From assembly GCF_943913405.1 (NCBI RefSeq), contig NZ_CALTYA010000004.1, positions 1 to 64,000 of the forward strand: DNA of 64,000 nt, in the 5' to 3' direction. Of the stretch, positions 54,919 through 62,497 are shown one piece after another (the first letter of the stretch is position 1; each line of letters begins with the position of its first letter). The translations under genes were made by a program, and so were the position numbers. The stretch comes from an uncultured Flavobacterium sp. Its GTDB lineage: Bacteria; Bacteroidota; Bacteroidia; Flavobacteriales; Flavobacteriaceae. Below the pieces are notes generated by a model. It was given only the letters and a program-made list of their open reading frames with translations, had not been told where the DNA came from and made no database searches.

Positions 54919-54948
54919 TTTTGATTCAAAAGTTAAATATTACATTTG
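54919..54948 (+). promoter_or_regulatory. Promoter of SPOR-domain gene
   Basis: TTTTG (54919-54923), a 17-base spacer and TACATTTG (54941-54948) on the plus strand, 18 bases before the ATG at 54967. Close match to consensus. Confidence 0.7.
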
Positions 54949-54966
54949 CATAAAACTAACTTCATT

Positions 54967-55356
54967 ATGAGAATTTTAAGTCCAAAATCCATCTTCCTAA
55001 ATGCCACATGTCTAGCGCTTTTTACAGTTTCCGGCTATTCGCAAGACAAAGGAATTAACGTTTCGCAAGACCCAAAATTTGAGCAATTGCTCAATGAAAA
55101 GAGAAAAATCAACTCTTCTTTAACAGTTAACGAGCGCTATAAAATCCAGATTTATTACGGCGAAAGCGAAACAGCCAAAAAAACATTAAACGAATTCAAG
55201 AAGGAATTCAAAAATTTAGACGGCACGATTGTCTTCAACACACCTACTTACAAGGTTTGGATTGGCAATTTCAAGACCAAAATTGAGGCTGAAAGAAACC
55301 TGAATGACCTTCGAAAAAAATATCCAAACGCACTGGTAATAAAGCCCACAAAATAA
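54967..55356 (+). CDS. SPOR domain-containing secreted protein
   Basis: A 129-residue protein with a signal peptide ending at about residue 25 (GYSQ) and one SPOR domain (about 50-129: YKIQIYYGESETAKKTLNEF, then TPTYKVWIGNFKTKIEAERN). SPOR domains bind septal, denuded peptidoglycan. The ATG at 54967 is chosen because an upstream in-frame ATG at 54946 would lie inside the promoter -7 element. It is a monocistronic gene with its own terminator; the role is probably in the cell envelope. Confidence 0.88.
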   Translation: MRILSPKSIFLNATCLALFTVSGYSQDKGINVSQDPKFEQLLNEKRKINSSLTVNERYKIQIYYGESETAKKTLNEFKKEFKNLDGTIVFNTPTYKVWIGNFKTKIEAERNLNDLRKKYPNALVIKPTK

Positions 55357-55389
55357 AAAAATGCCTTCTGAATCAGAAGGCATTTTTTT
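55355..55389. terminator. Bidirectional terminator after SPOR gene
   Basis: Stem atgccttct (55361-55369) with agaaggcat (55375-55383), loop gaatc, flanked by an A-run and a run of seven T. It serves the SPOR gene and, on the other strand, the unknown secreted protein gene. Confidence 0.85.
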
Positions 55390-56476
55390 ATTGCTTTAAA
55401 GTTATTTGGTAATACTTTTCAAGAATATTTTTAATATCCTGATTGGTTTTCTTGCCTTCTTTATATTCTTTGTAAAGTTCTGGCTGCGGTTTAAGCATGG
55501 TTTTAATCTCTGAATTTGCCAGAAAAATAGGCTGGCCGGAATAACAATCTATAAGCATCGGAACACCGCCGCTAGTTACCGTTGAAGCAACCAAAGAACC
55601 CAACAGACCAAACATTGCTCCTGCCGCAACAACGCTATTTGGATTATAAGTAATGTCTTCAATAAAATATTTATTTCCGATAACTTCTGTTTTTGCATAA
55701 AATTTACTGCTCGCATATTTAGAAACATTGATGTAAAAATTTATTCCGTCACTAAATCCGAAATAATTTGACTTGTCTTTGCCAGAAGCATCTAATACAT
55801 AAAATTTTTCGTTTTTATTGCTAAAATTAAAATCTTCGGCAAAGGGCTTATTGTTTAAGACATCTGCATATGTCAGGTAAATTCCTTTTTTGGGCGTTTC
55901 AGCTAAATTTCGGTTAGCAACTACCTGATTCGAGTCAAAAACAATTTGGGTTTTCTTGTCTTGGGGCGTATTTTTATACTCTGTCATAATCTGAATCAAA
56001 GCCTCCTTCAAACGATAATCATGCTTGTTTGTGACATCCATTCCATTTCCTTCAGCCGCATAAGAATAAGTTCCTACAATATAATCCGTACCTTCTTTTT
56101 GCTCGATTACATCTAAAACAATTGTAGCAAAACCCGTTTCTGAAAAAGCTTTTGTGAATTCAGAAATATATAAATCATTGATTCGAATGGCGATTTTTTT
56201 ATTTCCGGAAGGAAGAATTACTGCCAGATAATTCAAGATTTCTTCTTCCAAAGGTTTTTCGAAATTTGCCAAAACTTTTTTATTAAAAGCTCCTTTTTGA
56301 ACCGTTCCAATATTTTCTTTAAACTGTCTTCCGTCATAGACTTTAGCAATTGAAAAATTAAGTCCGATTGGCGTATCATTTTTATCTTCCAAAGAAATTT
56401 TATGATATTTAATTTCCGATTGAGAAAATCCGGAAAACGAACTAATAAATAACAGAATTACAATTGCTTTTTTCAT
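55388..56476 (-). CDS. Secreted protein of unknown function
   Basis: Not recognised. From the ATG at 56476 (MKKAIVILLFISSFSGFSQ; a second ATG is one codon upstream) it has 362 residues with a clear signal peptide ending near residue 19. An ATG at 56521 is rejected because it lies inside the infB terminator. The mature part is a mix of beta strands and charged loops (YHKISLEDKNDTPIGLNFSI, TPKKGIYLTYADVLNNKPF). One hydrophobic glycine-rich segment near residue 285 (VVAAGAMFGLLGSLVASTVT) could span a membrane. Single gene between two terminators. Confidence 0.75.
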   Translation of the reverse strand: MKKAIVILLFISSFSGFSQSEIKYHKISLEDKNDTPIGLNFSIAKVYDGRQFKENIGTVQKGAFNKKVLANFEKPLEEEILNYLAVILPSGNKKIAIRINDLYISEFTKAFSETGFATIVLDVIEQKEGTDYIVGTYSYAAEGNGMDVTNKHDYRLKEALIQIMTEYKNTPQDKKTQIVFDSNQVVANRNLAETPKKGIYLTYADVLNNKPFAEDFNFSNKNEKFYVLDASGKDKSNYFGFSDGINFYINVSKYASSKFYAKTEVIGNKYFIEDITYNPNSVVAAGAMFGLLGSLVASTVTSGGVPMLIDCYSGQPIFLANSEIKTMLKPQPELYKEYKEGKKTNQDIKNILEKYYQITLKQ

Positions 56477-56499
56477 CATTTTAGATTTGAATTTAGACC

Positions 56500-56531
56500 A
56501 AAAAAAATCCCAATTCAACAATTGGGATTTT
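56500..56531 (-). terminator. Intrinsic terminator of rimP-nusA-infB operon
   Basis: A 12-bp stem aaaatcccaatt (56504-56515) with aattgggatttt (56520-56531), loop caac. On the minus strand it is followed by eight T (56500-56507), 17 bases past the infB stop. Confidence 0.85.
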
Positions 56532-56547
56532 TTATAAATATAGAAAA

Positions 56548-59445
56548 TTATTTCAATTTTTTCTTAACTGCAACTTCTTGGAATGATTCGATGATATCAT
56601 ATTGCTCAATATCATTATATCCTTTAATTTGAATACCACAGTCATATCCTTTTGAAACTTCTTTGACATCGTCTTTGAAACGTTTTAAGGCAACCAATTC
56701 TCCTGTGTGGATTACAACACCCTCACGGATTAGGCGTATTCTTGAAGAACGGATAATTTTTCCATCCATTACCATACAACCTGCGATAGAACCTACTTTA
56801 GAAATTTTGAAAATCTCACGAATTTCAGCAGTTCCAGAAATCTCTTCCTTCATTTCTGGAGAAAGCATTCCTTCCATCGCATCTTTCAAGTCGTCAATTG
56901 CATCATAGATGATTGAGTAGTTACGGATATCGATTTCTTCTTTATCAGCCAACGCTTTTGCATTTCCAGCAGGACGAACGTTAAATCCGATGATGATCGC
57001 ATCAGAAGCAGACGCCAAGTTAACGTCAGTTTCTGTAATTGCTCCAACACCTTTGTGGATAATCTTGATTTCGATTTCCTCAGTAGATAATTTAGAGAAT
57101 GAATCTGCTAATGCTTCTACTGAACCATCCACGTCACCTTTGATGATGATGTTCAATTCTTTAAACTGTCCAAGAGCAATTCTACGTCCAAGTTCAGCAA
57201 GAGTCGTATGTTTCTTAGTTCTTGCAGACTGCTCACGAATTAATTGCGTACGTTTTGCTGCAATTTGTTTCGCTTCTCTTTCGTCTTCAAAAACGTTGAA
57301 TTTGTCACCAGCAGTTGGCGCTCCGTCCAACCCAAGGATTGAAATTGGAGTTGAAGGTCCTGCTTCTTTAACCGCATTTCCTCTTTCGTCATACATGGCT
57401 TTAATTTTACCATGATTTTTTCCTGCCAATACATAATCTCCAACTTTTAAAGTACCGGCTTGAACTAAAATCGTAGTTACATAACCTCTACCTTTATCTA
57501 ATTGCGCTTCCACTACAGTTCCAACAGCTGGTTTTGTAGGGTTTGCTTTTAAGTCAAGTAATTCAGCTTCTAATAAAACTTTCTCCAAAAGATCTTTCAC
57601 ACCAGTTCCTACTTTTGCAGAAATATCGTGTGATTGGTATTTTCCACCCCAATCTTCTACAAGCAAGTTCATACCTGCCAATTGTTCTTTAATTTTCTCA
57701 GGATTCGCCGCTGGCTTATCCACTTTGTTGATTGCGAAAATCATTGGAACATTCGCCGCTTGTGCATGAGAAATTGCTTCTTTTGTTTGAGGCATGATGT
57801 CATCATCCGCAGCCGCAACAATAATTGCGATATCAGTTACTTGAGCTCCACGTGCACGCATTGCGGTAAACGCCTCGTGACCTGGTGTATCCAAGAAAGT
57901 AATTTTTTGACCATTATCTAAAGTCACTGCATAAGCTCCGATGTGCTGTGTGATTCCTCCAGACTCACCAGCGATAACATTCTCTTTACGAATGTAATCC
58001 AAAAGCGATGTTTTACCGTGATCGACGTGGCCCATTACAGTAACAATTGGCGCTCTAGACACTAAATCTTCTTCTCTATCTTCGATGATTAATTGATTTT
58101 CTTCAATATCCGTAGTAATAAATTCTACTTCATAACCGAATTCATCTGCAACGATAGACAATGTTTCTGCATCAAGACGTTGGTTCATGGTAACCATGAT
58201 TCCAAGCGACATACACGTTCCGATAACTTTAGTAATCGGCACATCCATCATGGTTGCAACTTCACCAACAGTAACGAATTCTGTTACTTTGATAGTTTTG
58301 CTTCCCTCTTCGATCGCTCTTTGCTCATCATCAGATTTTTGACGGTGCGTGTCTCTTTTGTCTCTTCTATATTTAGCAGCTTTAGATTTGCTTCCTTTTC
58401 CTTGAAGCTTTTCTAAAGTCTCTCTAATTTGATTTTTAACTTCTTCTTCCGTAGGCTCTACTTTTGCAACGATTGCAGGCCTGTTTCCTTTTACGAAACC
58501 AGGTCTAGCGCTTCTGTTTGCATTGTTTCCTGCTGGTCCGTTATTGCCCGGACGAATGATATTTCCTGGAGTTGCCACACCGCCACCTTGACCCGGCGCG
58601 CCTGGTTTTCCTGGAATTCTTTTTCTCTTGTTCTTATTATTGTTATTGTTCGCATTTGCAGCGCCAGGAGTTCCTGGTTTGTTTGGAACAATTTTCGGCT
58701 CTTCTTTTTTCTTTTTAGGCTTATTGAATTGTGACAAGTCAATAGTCTGTCCAGTAAAAGTTGTACCTGACAATTTTTGGTATTGTGTTGTAATCGCTTC
58801 TTCAGCTGGTTGTTCACCTTCTGTAGCTTTTGCAACTGGAGTTGAAGCCGGAGTTTCTTTTGGCTCCTCTTTTTTCTCTTCCTTTTTAGCAACTGGAGCT
58901 ACAACTGGCTTTTCTTCCACTTTTGGAGCTTCCTCTTTTGCCACAGGTGCTTGAGGTTGTTTTGGCTCTTCAACTGGTTTCGGAGTTTCCTTAACCGGCT
59001 CAACAATTGGTTTTTCAACAGGTTTTTCTGGAGTCGGAGTTGGTTCTACGGCTTTTGGTGTTGGCGCAACCGCAGGAGATTTTGGCTCTAAATCAATTTT
59101 CCCAACTTGCTTAGGTCCAGACAAAACAGCCCTAGCTTTAATAACTTCTTGACGTTGACGCTCCTCTTCTTGTTTGCGTTTCTCCTCTATTTCTTTCTCT
59201 CTTTCAACACGCAACGCTTCTTTCTCTTTTCTTTTTTCTTCCCCAACTTCTTTGGAAGCTTCTTTTTTACCCTTATCGCCAGCAAATTGACTTTGCAGGA
59301 TATCGAATTCTTTCTCAGATATTTTCGCGTTTGGGTTTGCATCAATAGCAATTCCCTTATCTTTTAGATAATCAACGGCTCTATCTAACGAAATATTCAA
59401 TTCCCTTAAAACCTTGTTTATTCTTATTACTCTCTCTTCAGACAT
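56548..59445 (-). CDS. infB: Translation initiation factor IF-2
   Basis: The GTPase that brings initiator fMet-tRNA to the ribosome. It has 965 residues: an N-terminal IF2-N helical domain (about 1-55), a long low-complexity linker rich in Lys, Glu, Pro, Gly and Asn (about 70-370), a second IF2-N domain (about 385-440), and the G domain with GHVDHGKT near residue 472, DTPGHEAF and NKVDKP. The beta-barrel and C-terminal fMet-tRNA binding domains follow. The long linker is normal for Bacteroidota. It follows nusA by 47 bases and ends at a strong terminator. Confidence 0.97.
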   Translation of the reverse strand: MSEERVIRINKVLRELNISLDRAVDYLKDKGIAIDANPNAKISEKEFDILQSQFAGDKGKKEASKEVGEEKRKEKEALRVEREKEIEEKRKQEEERQRQEVIKARAVLSGPKQVGKIDLEPKSPAVAPTPKAVEPTPTPEKPVEKPIVEPVKETPKPVEEPKQPQAPVAKEEAPKVEEKPVVAPVAKKEEKKEEPKETPASTPVAKATEGEQPAEEAITTQYQKLSGTTFTGQTIDLSQFNKPKKKKEEPKIVPNKPGTPGAANANNNNNKNKRKRIPGKPGAPGQGGGVATPGNIIRPGNNGPAGNNANRSARPGFVKGNRPAIVAKVEPTEEEVKNQIRETLEKLQGKGSKSKAAKYRRDKRDTHRQKSDDEQRAIEEGSKTIKVTEFVTVGEVATMMDVPITKVIGTCMSLGIMVTMNQRLDAETLSIVADEFGYEVEFITTDIEENQLIIEDREEDLVSRAPIVTVMGHVDHGKTSLLDYIRKENVIAGESGGITQHIGAYAVTLDNGQKITFLDTPGHEAFTAMRARGAQVTDIAIIVAAADDDIMPQTKEAISHAQAANVPMIFAINKVDKPAANPEKIKEQLAGMNLLVEDWGGKYQSHDISAKVGTGVKDLLEKVLLEAELLDLKANPTKPAVGTVVEAQLDKGRGYVTTILVQAGTLKVGDYVLAGKNHGKIKAMYDERGNAVKEAGPSTPISILGLDGAPTAGDKFNVFEDEREAKQIAAKRTQLIREQSARTKKHTTLAELGRRIALGQFKELNIIIKGDVDGSVEALADSFSKLSTEEIEIKIIHKGVGAITETDVNLASASDAIIIGFNVRPAGNAKALADKEEIDIRNYSIIYDAIDDLKDAMEGMLSPEMKEEISGTAEIREIFKISKVGSIAGCMVMDGKIIRSSRIRLIREGVVIHTGELVALKRFKDDVKEVSKGYDCGIQIKGYNDIEQYDIIESFQEVAVKKKLK

Positions 59446-59492
59446 ATAACCTTTTTATTATTACCTTTTTTGTTGTGTTGTTGTGGTTGAGC

Positions 59493-60737
59493 CTAGTCTT
59501 CGAATTCGTCTTTAAGGATTCTGATCACATCAAGGATCGTTTCTTCTTCAAGATCTGTTCTTCTAACTAAGTCATTCACATCCTGTTTTAAGATGCTTCT
59601 TGCGGTATCTAAACCTATTTTTGCAAATTCTTCGATTACCCAAGCTTCTATTTCATCAGAAAATTCAGTCAACTCAACATCATCCTCTTCTTCTGCAATA
59701 TTACCTTCACGGATAACATCTAATTCATATCCTGTCAAAAGTCCGGCCAATTTAATATTGTGGCCTCCTCTTCCGATAGCTTTTGAAACTTCTTCTAATT
59801 TCAAAAACACATCAGCTCTTTTTGTTTCTTCATTAATTTTAATTGAAGAAACTTTTGCAGGACTCAATGCTCTTGTTATAAACAACTGCGTGTTTGTCGT
59901 ATAATTAATTACGTCGATATTTTCGTTACCCAATTCACGAACAATTCCGTGGATTCTTGAACCTTTCATACCTACGCAAGCTCCAACCGGGTCAATTCTG
60001 TCATCATAAGAATCAACGGCTACTTTCGCTTTTTCTCCCGGAATTCTAACCACTCCTTTAATAGTAATCAATCCGTCGAAAACCTCAGGAATTTCTTGTT
60101 CAAATAATTTCTCTAAAAACTTCTCAGAAGTTCTAGACATAATGATTTGAGGTTTGTTTCCTTTTAATTCCACATTTTCAATGATACCGCGAACGTTGTC
60201 TCCTTTTCTGAAAAAGTCAGAAGGAATTTGTTTTTCCTTCGGAAGCACAATTTCATTTCCTTCATCATCCACCAAAATTACAGCTCTTGGACGAACATGG
60301 TGCACTTCTGCCGTGTAAATATCGCCAATTAAATCTTTAAATTGCTTGTAAAGATTTGTATTATCATGTTCATGAATTTTAGAGATCAAGTTTTGGCGCA
60401 GTGCTAAGATAGCTCTTCTTCCTAAATCTATCAACTTTACTTCTTCAGAAACTTCTTCTCCAATTTCAAAATCTGGTTCGATTCTTCTTGCTTCTGTTAA
60501 AGTAATTTCTTCATTTTCGAAATCTAGATCTTCGTCTGCAACAATAACTCTTCTTCTCCAAATTTCCATATCTCCCTTGTCAGGATTGATAATGATATCG
60601 AAATTATCATCAGAACCATATTTCTTTTTCAATGCATTTCTAAACACATCTTCCAAAATCGCCATAAGCGTTACACGATCAATTAACTTGTCGTCTTTAA
60701 ACTCTGAAAATGACTCGATTAATGCAATATTCTCCAT
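59493..60737 (-). CDS. nusA: Transcription termination/antitermination protein NusA
   Basis: An RNA polymerase-associated factor controlling pausing, termination and antitermination. It has 414 residues: an NusA N-terminal domain (about 1-125), an S1 domain (about 135-200), and two KH domains (about 230-375) with VGACVGMKGSRIHGIVRELG and EVSKAIGRGGHNIKLAGLLT. The C-terminal acidic repeats of E. coli NusA are absent, as usual in this phylum. It lies 14 bases after rimP. In other bacteria NusA can control its own operon; a leader hairpin is present here. Confidence 0.96.
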   Translation of the reverse strand: MENIALIESFSEFKDDKLIDRVTLMAILEDVFRNALKKKYGSDDNFDIIINPDKGDMEIWRRRVIVADEDLDFENEEITLTEARRIEPDFEIGEEVSEEVKLIDLGRRAILALRQNLISKIHEHDNTNLYKQFKDLIGDIYTAEVHHVRPRAVILVDDEGNEIVLPKEKQIPSDFFRKGDNVRGIIENVELKGNKPQIIMSRTSEKFLEKLFEQEIPEVFDGLITIKGVVRIPGEKAKVAVDSYDDRIDPVGACVGMKGSRIHGIVRELGNENIDVINYTTNTQLFITRALSPAKVSSIKINEETKRADVFLKLEEVSKAIGRGGHNIKLAGLLTGYELDVIREGNIAEEEDDVELTEFSDEIEAWVIEEFAKIGLDTARSILKQDVNDLVRRTDLEEETILDVIRILKDEFED

Positions 60738-60751
60738 GCCTATTCTTTATA

Positions 60752-61216
60752 TTAAAATGTTATTGTAACAATTGCTTCTTTAATCTCAGCATAAGGAAGT
60801 TCCAATCTTTTTTCCACTGTTACCTTTCCTTTACCAATTTCTTTTGGTTCTCTTGCAGTCCAAGTCAATGTGATGAATTCCTCATTTGCATCAACCAATT
60901 CTGCCGTAATTTTATCTTCAGCAGTCTTGACTTGCAATGTTCTGCCGATATTCTTTTTGTATTGTCTGACTAGCTTTAACGGGGCAGAAACTCCTCCAGA
61001 AGCTACTTCAAGAGAATAATCCTGTTCTTCTCTATCTAAATTAGTGTCAATGGCGCGACTAATATCGATGCAGTCTTGCAAAGTTACGCCATTATCACCA
61101 TCTAAAGTAACAATAATCTTAAAAGCGTCAGTTATTGTCAGATCAATCAAGAAAATCTCTGGTTTCTCTTCAAGACCCGCATTCAACAACTCGCTAACTT
61201 TTTCTTTAAATGTCAT
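60752..61216 (-). CDS. rimP: Ribosome maturation factor RimP
   Basis: A cytoplasmic factor needed for maturation of the 30S subunit. From the ATG at 61216 (MTFKEKVSELLNAG) it has 154 residues, the family length. It shows LQDCIDISRAIDTNLDREEQ and DYSLEVASGGVSAPLKLVRQ, which correspond to the conserved RimP core (normally EVSSPGxxRPL). The ATG at 61252 is rejected: it would read through the leader hairpin. It is first in the rimP-nusA-infB operon, with promoter element TATATTTG at 61280-61287. Confidence 0.95.
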   Translation of the reverse strand: MTFKEKVSELLNAGLEEKPEIFLIDLTITDAFKIIVTLDGDNGVTLQDCIDISRAIDTNLDREEQDYSLEVASGGVSAPLKLVRQYKKNIGRTLQVKTAEDKITAELVDANEEFITLTWTAREPKEIGKGKVTVEKRLELPYAEIKEAIVTITF

Positions 61217-61224
61217 ATTTTTAT

Positions 61225-61250
61225 AAAAAGAGGGGACAATTAGTCCCCTC
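61225..61250 (-). promoter_or_regulatory. Terminator-like hairpin in the rimP leader
   Basis: On the minus strand a perfect 8-bp stem gaggggac/gtcccctc (61230-61250, loop of 5) is followed by five T, ending about 9 bases before the rimP ATG. It lies downstream of the putative promoter (61280-61287), so it would be in the leader RNA and could act as an attenuator or translation control element. Confidence 0.6.
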
Positions 61251-61279
61251 ATTATTTAGTTTTTTAATAAATAACGGTG

Positions 61280-61287
61280 CAAATATA
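61280..61287 (-). promoter_or_regulatory. Putative -7 element of rimP-nusA-infB operon
   Basis: TATATTTG on the minus strand fits TAnnTTTG. The -33 region has only an imperfect TTTAG 17 bases upstream. It predicts a leader of roughly 55-60 bases. Confidence 0.5.
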
Positions 61288-61407
61288 GTGATTTTTTTAT
61301 ATATCTAAAATCATTGCAGTATATTGTGCGATGTTAATTTTAATTCTTACCTTTATTGTAAGAAAAACTAACCTAATATTCTATAAAATATTCTTACACT
61401 TATCACT

Positions 61408-62232
61408 ATGAAAAAAATTTTAGTGCCAACCGATTTTTCAGATCATGCTGAATACGCCTTAAAAGTTGCCGCGCAAATTGCTCGCGAAAACGATGGCGAA
61501 ATTATCTTGCTCCACATGCTTGAACTTCCTGGGCAAGGAAGCGACGCCGTGGGTACCGGAAGCGACATCCCAGAAATTATGTTTTTCAAAAATAAGGCCA
61601 TTGAAAAACTAGAAAGCCTTATGGATGTCAACTATCTTGAAGGAATTCAAGTTTCAGAAGTCATTCAATTTGAAAAAGCTTTTGAAGGAATTATCAATAT
61701 TGGCCACAAAAACAATGTCGATTTAATCGTAATGGGATCTCACGGAGCCAGCGGTTTTCAAGAAATGTTCATCGGTTCAAATACTGAAAAAGTAGTTCGT
61801 TCTTCTGACGTCCCTGTTTTGGTCATTAAAAAAGAAGATGCTGATTTCAGCGTTCAGAAATTTGTTTTTGCCTCTGATTTTACTGACGAGATCAAAACTT
61901 CTTTTGCCAAAGTAGTTGATTTTGCAAATAAATTCAAAGCACACTTGAATTTGGTAATGATCAATACTCCAAATAATTTCAAATCTACCGAAGTTGCTAA
62001 AAAAATCATGGCAGATTTCGTAGGTTCTTTCAATGTGAGCGACTATACAACCCACATTTATAACGATACGAACGTTGAAAAAGGAATTTTAAACTTTGCA
62101 AAAAGCATCAATGCCGACTTAATCGGAATGAGCACTCACGGAAGAAAAGGCCTTTCTCATTTCTTCAATGGAAGCATCAGCGAAGATTTAGTAAATCATG
62201 CACAGCGTCCGGTTGTTACTTTTAAGATCTAA
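61408..62232 (+). CDS. Universal stress protein, two UspA domains
   Basis: A 274-residue cytoplasmic protein with two tandem Usp domains. The first begins KKILVPTDFSDHAEYALKVA and has the nucleotide-binding pattern GSHGASGFQEMFIGSNTEKV (GxxG, nine residues, GS). The second ends with STHGRKGLSHFFNGSISEDL, the same pattern. Usp proteins of this type usually bind ATP and are induced by stress or starvation. It is a single gene, divergent from rimP, with a strong terminator shared with the tRNA. Confidence 0.93.
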   Translation: MKKILVPTDFSDHAEYALKVAAQIARENDGEIILLHMLELPGQGSDAVGTGSDIPEIMFFKNKAIEKLESLMDVNYLEGIQVSEVIQFEKAFEGIINIGHKNNVDLIVMGSHGASGFQEMFIGSNTEKVVRSSDVPVLVIKKEDADFSVQKFVFASDFTDEIKTSFAKVVDFANKFKAHLNLVMINTPNNFKSTEVAKKIMADFVGSFNVSDYTTHIYNDTNVEKGILNFAKSINADLIGMSTHGRKGLSHFFNGSISEDLVNHAQRPVVTFKI

Positions 62233-62250
62233 AAATCACTTAATTGCATA

Positions 62251-62282
62251 AAAAAACCTCTCAATTTCTTGAGAGGTTTTTT
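62251..62282. terminator. Bidirectional terminator between usp and tRNA-Gln
   Basis: Stem aacctctcaa (62255-62264) with ttgagaggtt (62269-62278), loop tttc, flanked by A-run and T-run. It serves the universal stress gene on the plus strand and the tRNA on the minus strand. Confidence 0.85.
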
Positions 62283-62283
62283 G

Positions 62284-62354
62284 TTGGCCCACAAGGATTC
62301 GAACCTTGAATGACTGCACCAAAAACAGTAGTGTTACCGTTACACCATAGGCCA
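62284..62354 (-). tRNA. tRNA-Gln (anticodon TTG)
   Basis: A complete 71-base cloverleaf on the minus strand. The acceptor arm TGGCCTA pairs with TGGGCCA, with a T-G pair. The anticodon stem is ACTGT/GCAGT with loop TTTTGGT, giving anticodon TTG. The T arm is CAAGG TTCGAAT CCTTG. CCA is not encoded (the next bases are CAA), so it must be added after transcription. It has its own promoter just upstream. Confidence 0.95.
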
Positions 62355-62374
62355 ATAGCGTTTGAATGCGGGTG

Positions 62375-62405
62375 CAAATTTAGTACAAAAAACATATTGT
62401 GCAAA
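62375..62405 (-). promoter_or_regulatory. Promoter of tRNA-Gln
   Basis: On the minus strand TTTG (62402-62405), a 19-base spacer and TAAATTTG (62375-62382): an ideal Bacteroidota promoter, about 20 bases before the mature tRNA. Confidence 0.75.
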
Positions 62406-62497
62406 TTTTTTTTCAATTTTTCTTGAATTTTTTTTTTTTGGCTTTCCGTTAAGCAAAAAAGGTTTTTCTTTGCAGGTATAAACATTATTAGTTTTCT

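Noticed and set aside
62261..62485. 74-codon minus-strand frame
   Set aside because: Overlaps the tRNA-Gln gene and its promoter.
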